From NCBI GenBank assembly GCA_932521035.1, contig OW051497.1, positions 186,001 to 250,000 of the forward strand: a DNA stretch of 64,000 bases, in the 5' to 3' direction. This DNA comes from Oscheius dolichura (lineage: Eukaryota; Nematoda; Chromadorea; Rhabditida; Rhabditidae). Of the stretch, positions 26,812 to 36,875 are shown one piece after another. Below the pieces are notes generated by a model. The model worked only from the letters and a program-made list of their open reading frames with translations, did not search any database and had not been told where the DNA came from. Position 1 is the stretch's first letter; each line of letters begins with the position of its first letter. The translations under genes were made by a program, and so were the position numbers.

Positions 26812-27178
26812 AGCCAACGTTCTTCCTCATCACACCCAAAAACTCACCAAATGCGCGCCGCGCTCGAATAATTCGACCTTGCTTATTTTTTTTATGCCCA
26901 TCTTGTTCAGAATTTTACGGCGGACAGGCTGATATAGGTTGTATTCCATAAGAATAAGAAATTACTGAGATGTAACCCAAAATAGAGTTTTTGAGGTGAA
27001 CATAGCGTTTCTCTCGATAACTCAGCAATTTCTTATTCTTATGGAATATAACCTATACCAGCTTGTCCGCAATAAATGTCTGAACAAGATAGACATAAAA
27101 AAAATAAGCAAGGGCCAATTATTCGAGCGCGGCGAGCATTTGGTGAGTTTTTGGGTGCGGTGAGGAAGAACGTTGGCC
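26812..27178. mobile_element. Foldback / MULE-like non-autonomous element with 9-bp target-site duplication
   Basis: Two arms of about 160 bp, 26813-26972 and 27018-27177, are inverted copies at roughly 90 % identity by eye, starting GCCAACGTTCTTCCTC at the left and ending with its complement at the right. Only about 45 bp lie between them. Perfect 9-bp direct repeats ATCAAAAAG flank the element (26803-26811 and 27179-27187). Very long terminal inverted repeats plus a 9-bp duplication point to the Mutator (MULE) superfamily or foldback class. It has no coding capacity, so it needs a transposase from elsewhere. Sits in the intergenic space between the CHK-like and UGT genes. Confidence 0.85.
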
Positions 27179-27187
27179 ATCAAAAAG
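27179..27187 (+). repeat. Right target-site duplication ATCAAAAAG
   Basis: Exact direct copy of 26803-26811, adjoining the right end of the foldback element. Confidence 0.85.
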
Positions 27188-27905
27188 TGGATAGTGGTAA
27201 CAAATAGAAAGGAGGCAAACAATGGCGTCCCTCCATTGCGGCCGAAGGAGGTCGCAAACCCGCAACTCCCAAGGTGGCCGTGGGAAGAGCAGGTTAATCA
27301 TTGGTGCGCTGAGATAAAAGACCGGCGAGAGCTGGATTCCATTCAGTTGGCGATAACACAATACAAATAAATAAGTACTGCAGGAAATGTTTTATCAGTT
27401 GTGCACGGGAAGGTGGAGGAAATAGAGCGAAACGGTTTCGGATGTTTCTTCAAACCATTAGGTAGAAGTGGTGTCACTTCTTTTAACAGGCTTTTATTCT
27501 TATTAAATTAGAGAGAAGGAGGCATGTTTTCAAAATTCTCAGAAGGAAGAGAGACCCTTGCTAATAGCAATCCCAGGCCGATTCCCCTTCCCTAATGGCT
27601 TATTCATGTGCCGAATCATTAGAGGTTTATCATCGGCCCGTAGACGACGCCTAAACTTTATAACAATGCCCTTTTCTATAGAAAAGTACAGAAACTGGTC
27701 GCGCTGGCCGGGAAAAATGACTGAAAGGCGCGCATAATAAAAGACAGATGGTCATGATCACAGACGACAACACGTTTCTGCTATTGACAGCCATGGCCGC
27801 GAACAGAACAAGAAGTTCAACCGAATATTGACTCAATTCACAAATATTTACATAAGCGTGAAAAATTTGTATATTCCGACATGAAAATCCATGAAATTCA
27901 ATAGT
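27188..27905. other. Intergenic between foldback element and UGT 3' end
   Basis: No gene supported. It contains the UGT 3'UTR region on the minus strand. Confidence 0.4.
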
Positions 27906-29723
27906 TTATGAGGTCTTTTCCTTGTTCAAAGTGGATTTCGACAAGAATCTCCATGCTAATCGAAGGAACATGAAAAACAATGTCAATGCAATGACACCCA
28001 AAGATATTAAGAAAAGATAAATATCAAGTTGGTACAATTGGAAGAAGTTAAGATGGTCGGTAGGGAGTCGATGGTGATTCATGGGGCCAAATTCAAGTAT
28101 CAGCTGCACTCTGCGGAGCGCCTCCTTCTTATACAGTTCACTTCTTCCTTCAAGGACAGCTGCCGTCATTTTTGCTTTATGAACTATTTCTCTGCAATAA
28201 ATCTGTTCCACTTTCGGATTAAAGCTAACCCATCCTCCTCTAGAACTCTTTCCAAAGCCTCAACCATTGCCTCCTTCGATAACTCGGTCCTCTTGACCGT
28301 AATAGACTTTCCAATTTTGGCAGAGACTTTAGCATTCAGATATTGATCCCCAATAAGTGGGACAACAATCGCCGGCTTGCCTCGGAACGATAGTTCCAAC
28401 ATAGAATTCATGCCACCATGGGTAATGAAAGCTTTCAGCCTTAAGTCTCCAAGCAAATCGGACTGGGGCCACCAAGGGCGGGGGATAACGTTCGGATACT
28501 TCTCAAAGGGTGTTTCATCCTGGCAATCTTCATATTTCCATAAGAATGTGACATTGGGAAAGAGGGAGAAAGCCTCCAGGAGTTCTTGAAGGAATTGTAT
28601 AGGATAACGTTACAAGTAATACCTTTTTTCAGTCTCAATGGCATCTGACATCCCTTGATATAAGTCCCAAAGGAGAATAAAACTGTTGAAGGTCGAAGAC
28701 TCAAAAGAGAGTCAACCTCGTTCGAAAGAGGTTCTGGAGGGTGCACATTAATTCCCCCTATGTACTGAATTAAATTGGTTGTGGGCCTGGGTGACTCGGT
28801 AAATTCATTAGCGTTGCTGAGGATCACTCCAGTTCTTTTCTAAAACCGATTGTGAAAATGAGAATAATGATCCAACCTGCATCAACTCCATCACAGGCAA
28901 AATATCCGGTTTGTACTGCTTATAAAGAGCGTCTAGCTTTTTATTAGAAGCCCTTGAGTATGTCATTATATCGTGTTCAATCCACATATTATTGAGACGA
29001 TCCCAGAAACTCATTTCAGCATCAAATGTGGTCAAATAGCCTTAATCAGGGGAAGACTAGTCGATATCGCATCCCACAAACCTGGAATAAAGCTGGTAAG
29101 CATGGGTAGACGAGCAATCTCATAATGGAATCCGATCATTCCGACAGTCGAAGCACAGATGGTTGCTTTGGCTCCCAAGATTTCAAAGAAACCCAGTGCT
29201 CCTTGCTCAAAGAATTCCGCTACAGCCAAATCAAAATGAGAGTCTAGTAACCTCCTCATAAGGTCTTTGTCTTCCAGCAGTCCTTTATAAGTGTATTCAT
29301 AGGCATGGTAAAAGAGATGGGTCTCTTCCCAGGTCAAGGTGAAACCGTTGATCTCTGGATAATCCCAAAACGAGGCGCTTTTTACTCTGAAATGAAGTTT
29401 TCGTTTGAGCAAAGGTCAAAATTTACTCACTCTAGTTGCGACCAAAAGTCCAGAGTCAAATAGGGAGAGTGATATTCTATTTTTGTAATATTTGGAGAAG
29501 AAGCGCCATGTAATTCGATATTTGCATCCCAAACAGGCGAAAGAATGGTCTGAAAAGCGTCCTAAATGGAAAAAAATCGACATACCACGTTGTGACCATC
29601 GTGGGCTAGCATATCCGCAAAATTTCCTAAGAATCTCACATGACTATGACCTATAGTAGGGCTTAGAATGAGAATATTGCCTCCCGACGCCGCTGAGATC
29701 AAGAAAAAGATGGGAAAAAACAT
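27906..29723 (-). CDS. UDP-glycosyltransferase (UGT, glucuronosyl/glucosyl type)
   Basis: ER-membrane enzyme conjugating sugars from UDP-sugar to lipophilic acceptors, typically detoxification. Seven exons (29723-29586, 29549-29431, 29386-29082, 29040-28877, 28839-28623, 28584-28230, 28191-27906) close in frame to 527 aa, the normal UGT length. Signal peptide 1-14; acceptor-site region ILSPTIGHSHVRFLGNFADML with the candidate catalytic His28; N-terminal acceptor domain; donor-binding domain with STVLFSFGTYI, FPNVTFLWKYE, WWPQSDLLGD and signature FITHGGMNSMLELSFRGKPA, VPLIGDQYLNA; then FGPMNHH, HLNFFQLYQLD, a single C-terminal membrane segment (about 490-515) and a lysine-containing tail STLNKEKTS for ER retention. 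Introns of 34-39 bp are frequent. There is no splice acceptor next to the ATG. Confidence 0.93.
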
Positions 29724-30233
29724 CGCGAAGGTGTTTTGATTGATTAGCTGCGACTATTTATCTTGTTCGCTTTCTCGCTATTGCGCAATCGGCAATGGTC
29801 ACAGACGGGTCGTATTTACGCGTTGATTTTTAAGACGGAAAACAGAATTTAGTAATATGGATAGCTTTGGCGGCTGACTGAGAGAGAGGCGCAAAAATTC
29901 GTTATCTTGATGTTCGTTCTGATAAAGAATCAAGGAAAAAACGGGGTTTGTGTCTAGACGGGTAATTTTGAGAATTGTGGGGTGGGATATACTCAATTCA
30001 TACTTGTAGCCCGAAACTTCCATTTGAGAATCTTGACGACTAAGATAGGACTCTTAGCAGATTTGGTTCCGAAATTTGGGCGCCTGATCGCCTAGACCGC
30101 AAATGAGGGGCCCAGGTCTGCCCGTGCCACAGCAAAGAGACCTCAACCCTCCTCCAACTCCAATTATAAAACGAATCCTAAAAATACCTACCTAAAGAGT
30201 CATCATCAAATAAGAACAACAAAATGTTTATGT
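29724..30233. other. Intergenic between UGT start and transposase remnant
   Basis: Upstream region of UGT. No gene or clear repeat. Confidence 0.4.
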
Positions 30234-30866
30234 TCAACAAGCGTCATCGATGACCACGAAGTGATGGAAGCAGTAGCGTCTGTCACAGTGGGAGCACAGC
30301 CCAAAGGAGTAGTCCAGGCAGCCGGCTTCGGCACAGAGGGATCCATCAAAAGGAGGGAAACAAATCTGGACGGGCGTCTTGTAGGAAGGAATATCCACAT
30401 CACAATAGCCGCTCTGCTTCCAGGCATGGAGAACGAAGTTTGTGAACCTCGTGTTGGAGAAGTGGTGATGCGTCACGGAGTGGATCCGGAGTAGGTTCTC
30501 CCTCTTGTAGACTGGAAAATCAATCCCGTAGAGCTTCACGTGCTTCACGATCTTCTTCTCGAATGCCTTCAAGTAGCGGAAGTATCCAACATCCAATGGC
30601 TGTCCCATTCCAGTAGTTCCGGGCGGGATGTTCATGATCTTTACCAGGATTCCAGCAGGTACCTCGGCTTGAAGAGCAGCGTGGTCCTTGAAGGAGGACC
30701 AGCTATCCACGATGACCAGGTTCCATGTATTCGACTTCAGGTACGGCACGACACAAGTACGGAACCAGTCCAGCATCAGAAGCTTCGTCATCATGTGGGA
30801 GGTGTGGCATCGGATGATCAAGTTTCCATACTTTCCAGGAACGAAGGAAAAGGGAAGGCGGACCTA
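30234..30866 (-). pseudogene. DDE transposase fragment (pogo/Tigger/jerky-like DDE_1 superfamily)
   Basis: A minus-strand frame of about 210 codons running from a possible acceptor near 30866 to a stop at 30234. It holds the middle and end of a DDE_1 endonuclease domain: GKYGNLIIRCHTSHMMTKLL, the second catalytic-Asp strand LVIVDSWSSFKDH, IPPGTTGMGQPLDVGYFRYLK (the conserved 'P..TT...QPLDVG' block), then a helical region and a C-terminal Cys/His cluster CSHC...YCFHH probably binding zinc. The expected N-terminal DNA-binding domain and first catalytic Asp are not visible in the adjoining sequence, so this is either a truncated element or the last exon(s) of a domesticated gene. The frame is intact over this length. 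Confidence 0.65.
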
Positions 30867-31269
30867 CTCACCTGGCTAAACGTTCCATATTGCACAAATA
30901 ATGTCTTCGTCTCTTCTTCCAGTCCACCAGTCTAGATTCTCTATTTGTAAACTTCTTTGAAATTAAACATAGTTGAAAATGGAAACAGGTAAACATCGGT
31001 TGAACGGCATGATTACCTGAAAATAACCATTGTAATAGCGTTTGCGAAAGAGACAAGAGGCAATAGAAAGAAGAGAAAGCAACAATGAACTGAAGGAGAC
31101 TGGGAACCGACAAGAGGCAAGCGTCAACTCACAGTCTCCCTCATCCCAGAGGATTCACATTCAAAGACCAATCTGTCTGCTCAGACAGGTCGATATTACA
31201 GTCAAAACAAGCGTATCCCTACTTTTAAAGCGCTACCGTGTCTGTCTGTCTGTGCGTTGACATGTCGAA

Positions 31270-31600
31270 ATTTTATGGTGTAGTGGTTAGGGCGGGCGCG
31301 CGGTCGAAGAGGTCGCAGGTTCGATCCCCGCTGGCGTCAAACCTTTTTGCTTTTTTGTTTTGAGGTTCTCGACACTGCCCTATTCTTGAAGTATTTTTCG
31401 TTGCGGGATCCGTTCGCGGTGAGACCCCAACCCGCAGAGCTACCGTTCGGTTCCTCCTTCGACCAATTTCTTTTGTTTTATCTGTTTAGCATTTTTGCTT
31501 TGTTATAAAATGTTTTCGCTGCGGGACCCGTTCGTGGTGGGACCCCAATCGAGGGGTCGAAGGTTCGGTTCCCACGTTGGGTAACGTCTTTTACTTTGTC
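31270..31600 (+). repeat. tRNA-like pol III (SINE-like) repeat cluster
   Basis: First unit (about 31273-31341): box A-like TGGTGTAGTGGTTAG, box B GGTTCGATCCC about 40 bp downstream, then oligo-T runs at 31344-31360. It ends GCTGGCGTCA, but the acceptor stem does not pair with its 5' end, so it is not an intact tRNA. Two further units repeat TTTTCG[TC]TGCGGGA[TC]CCGTTCG[CT]GGTG at about 31395-31421 and 31513-31540. The last continues into GGTCGAAGGTTCGGTTCCCACG, another box B-like sequence. Degenerate tandem tRNA-derived repeat (SINE head) is the best reading. Confidence 0.55.
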
Positions 31601-31639
31601 TATTTAGCCATAACTTCAGTTGTTGAAGATGATAACACC

Positions 31640-32110
31640 GCTGACGAGGTCAGAGCAGGGCGGGCCGGGTGGACGCGGAATGAAAGATATTTGGAAGAGA
31701 AGGAAATTGAGGAGCACGTGAGAATGGAGGAAGAGACGAACGACAGCTCCCCTTACGAGTGATTATCCTTTGATCAATCACAACCGAGCAGGACGGACGC
31801 GGGGGGATCGGTAAGATCGGAAACATCAAGGGAGGGACGGTGAGGTAGAGTGAATGGTGCCGACAGCAGAGATAGATGGGGGATGTGAAGAGAGCAGGAG
31901 ATACAGAAGAAGGAACGCGCGAGGAAGGGGAGAGAGGAACTCGATAGAACGGACTGTTCGGGAAGAGGAGAAGAGGAAGCGGGGAAGGGACTACGAGAGT
32001 GAAACAAAGAGAAGGACGGGAAGAGGGGGAAAGCGGAGGAGACTGACTGGACCGGGGAGGGGGAAGAGCGGAAGGGGCTTCCAAGCGCGAGGTAAAACCA
32101 CAGGAGAAGA
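31640..32110 (+). repeat. Strand-asymmetric purine-rich (GA-rich) tract
   Basis: About 470 bp in which the plus strand is dominated by G and A (AGAGGAGAAGAGGAAGCGGG-type runs), interrupted by short pyrimidine segments. No coding signal. Apparent open frames on both strands are a by-product of the composition. Confidence 0.6.
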
Positions 32111-33284
32111 AGACCCGCAGGGGGGGTCAAAACGGCTGGTAATATCATTAGAAGACTACCCGTAGTCGGCCATTTTGACCCGGCCGAGCTTCCCCTGACA
32201 AGTATAGAAGCTGGGTTAAATCTAGGGTAGGGCAACTAACTCAGTTTTCTAGAAAATAGCTCCAGACACGTTTTGAACGTTGCTAAATCATATCCAACAA
32301 GAAAAAGTTGAAAAATAGGAAAAAAAAATTTTGAAGGAAAGGGTTCTCCTTACCGTCTAGATTGGCTTGTATGTATGCAGGGGATAATTCTGAAATCCAC
32401 CAAATTCAGTATTGGAGGGGTCGTTTGTTTTTTTTTGCCTGAATAATAGTTTTAGACCATTTCTGGCTAATACCAGCACGAGAATACGAAAAGAAATCCG
32501 TTTCCAATTAGATTCCAATGCCTTCATCCAGCCTGACGTCCCAGAAGGTAACATGAGGGTATAATGGGAAGTTATAAGATTCAAACCGTTTTCAACTTGA
32601 CTGGAAAGTCTAAGGAATGCTCTCCTCTCATTTCGACATGAATCTGTACTTCTTCCCGCATCACACGCCCTTTCCCACGATGTCAAATGCTTTTTCCCTG
32701 CATTTCCATCTGTCATCATCCAGCCATCCAATCATTCTTCCTCCCAAGAGAGATGTTTTAACAGATCTCCTTATGGCGTTCGGGTCCTGCAGGTGTAGCC
32801 CAGAACCCGTGTCACTAACCTTTTGCATTTTGAACGACTCCACCCGTCTGACTACCTCAGCTCATTTGGCTTACTCCATTTTGTTTTTATAGGCTTCTCC
32901 CCCCGGCTGGTTAAACCTCTTCTTCACCCGTTCTTCTCTTCGACTTCTTCTTTTTTTGAACACCCGATCTTGTTGCATGTCCTGACTATTCGAACATTCG
33001 TCCCTAACTGTCGTTAAACTCGGCTAGACAGGACTTCCCTTTGGTCTCTGCTCCTCAATTGTTCTGGCCGGCTACTTGAGATGATTACCCGCCGTTCCAC
33101 TATATCATGTAGATTATTGTTTGGTCCTTGTTCCTTCTCTTTAAAAATCTCTCTCTAGGTCTTATAAATTACCTTATGAATTTCTTCATCCAAGGCCATT
33201 ATCTCGTATGCCCCCGCCTACCATTGTAACCTACTACGAATCTCAACTGATCCCGTATTTCCAGTGGATGTGCCTCTTTCGCTC

Positions 33285-36200
33285 ATGTGGTTAAGACGCT
33301 TCAAACGAGCGCTTCTCGATGCCTTCGTCGATTTTGCAGAACACACCAGGTAAGAGCCGCTGCTCTTTATCTTCTGATCATCCATCTTCTCCCATTAATT
33401 AAGTAATCTCACGGCAAATCTCATAATTTATTCTTACCAAGCTATTGTTTAATTGCATAATTTATATCCGAGCAAAAAACCAAACAATCCAACAAATGCA
33501 AGGCCTGTTTCTGAGATCACCCTTTGCCCATAAATTTCAGGAATCTTCAGAGTAAGTCTCGTTTAAAGCAAAATTTGCAAAGTTCTTTCCCTCCAATTTT
33601 TGAGCCCCACTCATAAGCTCCCGTTCCTCGCAAAGCTTATGAATATTACTCTTTTTGGGTCAAGCAAGTCGCACAAATAAGTCTTGTTTCTCTTATGTTC
33701 AAAATGGAGAAACTACTGACAGAAAAAGCTAGCCAGATTGGCCATTTCCTTCCGCCATCCAGATGGACTATCCATCCAAGCAGCCAATTGTCAAAGTGTT
33801 GCGTATATGGGAGACCATTAGTCCAAGATTTCAGGGGTCGTGAGGATCAGAAATGAAAGTTTTGAGATAAATGGGCATGCCCTTTTGGGGTTCAGAATTC
33901 ATTAATTTCCAGCTCACATGGAATTCCTCGAGCCTATGTTTCCGTGGGAGTACGACGTTTCCTATGGTATCTTCTCTTCATAGTCTGTTTTTCCTGTTTC
34001 TGCGTCCAAGCTGTTTATATTGTTGAGCGTTTCAATAGGTAAAATACTCTCTAACCATCCAAGAAATACCCTAGGAATGATATCATCGTGGGAGTAGAGA
34101 TCAAATTTGAACAGATCCGATTCCCAGCAGTTACCGTTTGCAATATGAACCCATATAAAAACTCCTTGGCCAGAGAGACTAGCACCATCAAATCTGCTTT
34201 GGACTCCTTTGAACACGCTATTGGAAGGTCTCATGAGGAAACATTTACGAGGGTTAAAAGGTACTACAGTAATCGTTCCATTGAAACATATTGAAAATTC
34301 AGATCGATCAAAGAGCAAACTATTCTAGCAGCTCACGTCTACTGCTCAGAAGAAGATGGCTTCTTCAGTCCGTCGTTTGATGGTCCAACTGAATGCGTAA
34401 GACATCTAAACTTACGTTCAAGGTGCTTTACAGACTTGCTCATCTTTTGGAGATAACGATTTCCTTTGGAACTGTGCTCCAACTTCCCTTTGGAAGCTGA
34501 GACCTTGTGAAGATGCCCTCCATCTCTGTTATTGTCACGAAGGGAACTGCATCTTGGCTGATAGACAAATCCAGGTGGAAGGACGATGGCCACTGAAGCT
34601 CAATGCCCACAATGGAAGTGTATGTGTAGCTCCAGAGGGAACAGAGGCCTTCTGTACTGCCGCCGGATCTTGGAGACTGGCACAATGTGATGGATGTGAC
34701 TGGTGGGGAAGATGTCATGAATCTTACGGACTGAGCGGAGAGGACTGCATGTGTGATGATGATAACAACTGCTTTGCTATAGTCAGAAGTCGTCAGAGGA
34801 AGAGAAGAACTGCCAAGGAAAACGGGGAAAACTCGGTAACAATCGAGAACTCCCTAATTTCCTGATTCAGATACGGGTACGTCGTGATAAGACAAGAATC
34901 TACGAGAAAATTCTGAGTCATTATGACGGGCTGTTGGCTGTTTATTCAAAATGTTCCTGTAAAACAGCGGGAGATTGTAGCGCTCTCAAAGAGCAAGATC
35001 TCCTCAACGGCACCATGTGCCTCTGCTTCTATAACAAGAAAAACGAACATCTTTGGCCTTGCTACCGTGAAGAAGACTGGCAAGAGAGGAAGTGCACCAG
35101 GTGCAGTACTCTTGGAGATTGCAGCTATTCGGAGGACAAAACTGCGAAAATGGACTGCTTCTGTGCGCAGCCAATTAAAATGTGTGTACGGATAGATCCT
35201 CCTGAAGGCAATAGTACCGATTTGGGTAAGTTATTTTTAAAAGCAAGGGATAGAGAACGTTTTCAGAGGAACGAATTGTCAAATTTTGGGAAATTCAACC
35301 ATCCACTACGGTTTCTCCAGTTCAAAAGAAGAAAATAGATAGGGAGAAGGCTTATGGATACACTGTTGGTTGTATTTTCCGGATTATAACTGCTTTAGGG
35401 GATGAAAGATCCAATTGCCTTAAAGTCAAAAGCTATGGAGAACATAATGTTTGCGGTGGATCAACTGACAGAAGAAGATAAATGGGCTATCAGCTACAAC
35501 AAGTCCGACTTCATTCTAAAATGTTCATTCAATGGAAAGGAATGTCATGTTGATCAGTAGGCCAAATGGTTTATCAAACAATAGAAATGTCCAGAGACTT
35601 TGACGCTTATTTGGATCCAACCTACGGGGCTTGTTTCACCTACGTGGGAAGTAGAACAGGGAATGTTAGTAATGACAGAGCTGGTCCTGCTTATGGCCTA
35701 CGACTGGAAGTCTTCGTCAATGTGACAGAATATCTACCAACTACTGAAGCAGCTGGAGTTCGACTAACTGTCCATTCCCATGATGAGATGCCTTTCCCTG
35801 ACACTCTTGGTTATTCAGCTCCTACGGGATTCGTCAGTAGTTTTGGAATCCGCCTGGTAGGATAAAGAGAGGGTCTTTATTAACTTTCTTCAGAAATCCA
35901 TGATTAGACTGCCCGCCCCTTATGGAGATTGTGTGAAGGAAGGGAAGAATGCCGACTTCATTTACCTAGACAAGCAATACAGCGCTGAAGGGTGCCAAAG
36001 GAGCTGTATCCAAAAACATCTGGCCTTGAAGTGCGGCTGTGGAGATCCCAGATTCCCTCCTTACCAGGATAAAAAGAACTGCCCAGTGGATGATCCTGAA
36101 AAGAGTAAGAATCCCCCTTACTGTAATAGATCCCTTCAGGAGCCTGTATCAAAGAGGAGTTGGTCTACACCGCCCAACATTACGTAGATCTCGACTGTAA

Positions 36201-36659
36201 TTGTCGGCAACCATGTACTCAAGATGTTTATTCTGTCAGTTACTCGGCTAACAGATGGCCAGCTGTCCCTGGAGACCAATCCGGGTGCCCGGAAGGAATG
36301 TCCTCTCACCATTGCATGCTCTACAAAAGAGAGCAAGGAGCCATGATTGAAGTGTTCTTCGAACAACTGAACTATGAGTCCCTTATGGAGAGTGAAGCTT
36401 ACGGCATGTCCAATTTGTTATCCGATTTTGGAGGACAACTTGGACTTTGGATGGGTGTTTCTGTTATTACAATTATGGAGGTGAACAGTTTTTAAAGACA
36501 GACCTTAAAATGAGATTAATTTAGGTAGCAATCCTCTTGGCTGATCTCACATTCACTCTTTTGACTTGCGGCGTAACTCAAAGAAAACGAACAGCAACTT
36601 CTAAACGTTCCATTGGATCTTACAGATACTCGATTTCAAAAGTCGAAAATTCTCGTTAA
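33285..36659 (+). CDS. DEG/ENaC (degenerin-type) sodium channel subunit
   Basis: Twelve exons (33285-33349, 33913-34038, 34075-34260, 34303-34396, 34434-34835, 34871-35225, 35267-35364, 35399-35556, 35595-35856, 35894-36104, 36140-36480, 36525-36659) close in frame to 810 aa, degenerin size. Cytoplasmic N-terminus with the gating motif S-H24-G25-IPRA; TM1 about 38-57; post-TM1 FPAVTVCNMNPYK; a large Cys-rich extracellular domain; ALKSKAMENIMFAV, CSFNGKECHV, AYLDPTYGACFTY, YGDCVKEGKN, CGCGDPRF, CNCRQPC; pre-TM2 ESEAYG with the degenerin-site Ala739; TM2 DFGGQLGLWMGVSVITIMEV with selectivity filter G758-V-S760. Plasma-membrane trimeric Na+ channel, probably neuronal or mechanosensory (inference from MEC-4/UNC-8 likeness). 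Ala at 739 means it is not a constitutively open 'd' allele. First ATG is used; the acceptor is 20 nt upstream. Confidence 0.95.
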
Positions 36660-36875
36660 TTCTTTTATAAGCTGCCTTATTTTATTGTGAAGATCCTCCT
36701 GTCTCATAAAGATAACACTTCAATTTTGGATGGCAATCGGATATGCCTGTGAAGCGAGAGGATGTGCAAGTTACAGGCGAGGAAGATTCTCATGGCTCTA
36801 ATGGGATAACAAACAATCTCCATTCACCGAAGGGCATATCCTTAACGGATATAAAGTTTCTCTCCACTTCTAGCA

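Larger units (their letters stand above)
30867..33284. other. Repeat-rich intergenic region upstream of the DEG/ENaC gene
   Basis: Contains the tRNA-like repeat cluster (31270-31600) and a purine-rich tract (31640-32110), listed separately. A 124-codon minus-strand open stretch at 32731-32357 has no recognisable domain. A splice acceptor TATTTCCAG ends at 33264, 20 nt before the DEG/ENaC ATG. Confidence 0.45.

Noticed and set aside
31273-31341. Functional tRNA gene
   Set aside because: Boxes A and B are good but the 7-bp acceptor stem does not pair and the T stem has a mismatch; treated as a tRNA-derived repeat.
36743-36870. Possible upstream exon of the NK-2 gene with a TN-like motif (SLTDIKFL)
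   Set aside because: No GT donor/acceptor pair puts it in frame with the exon at 36876; it lies in the 3' flank of the DEG/ENaC gene, and an acceptor directly precedes the 36876 ATG.
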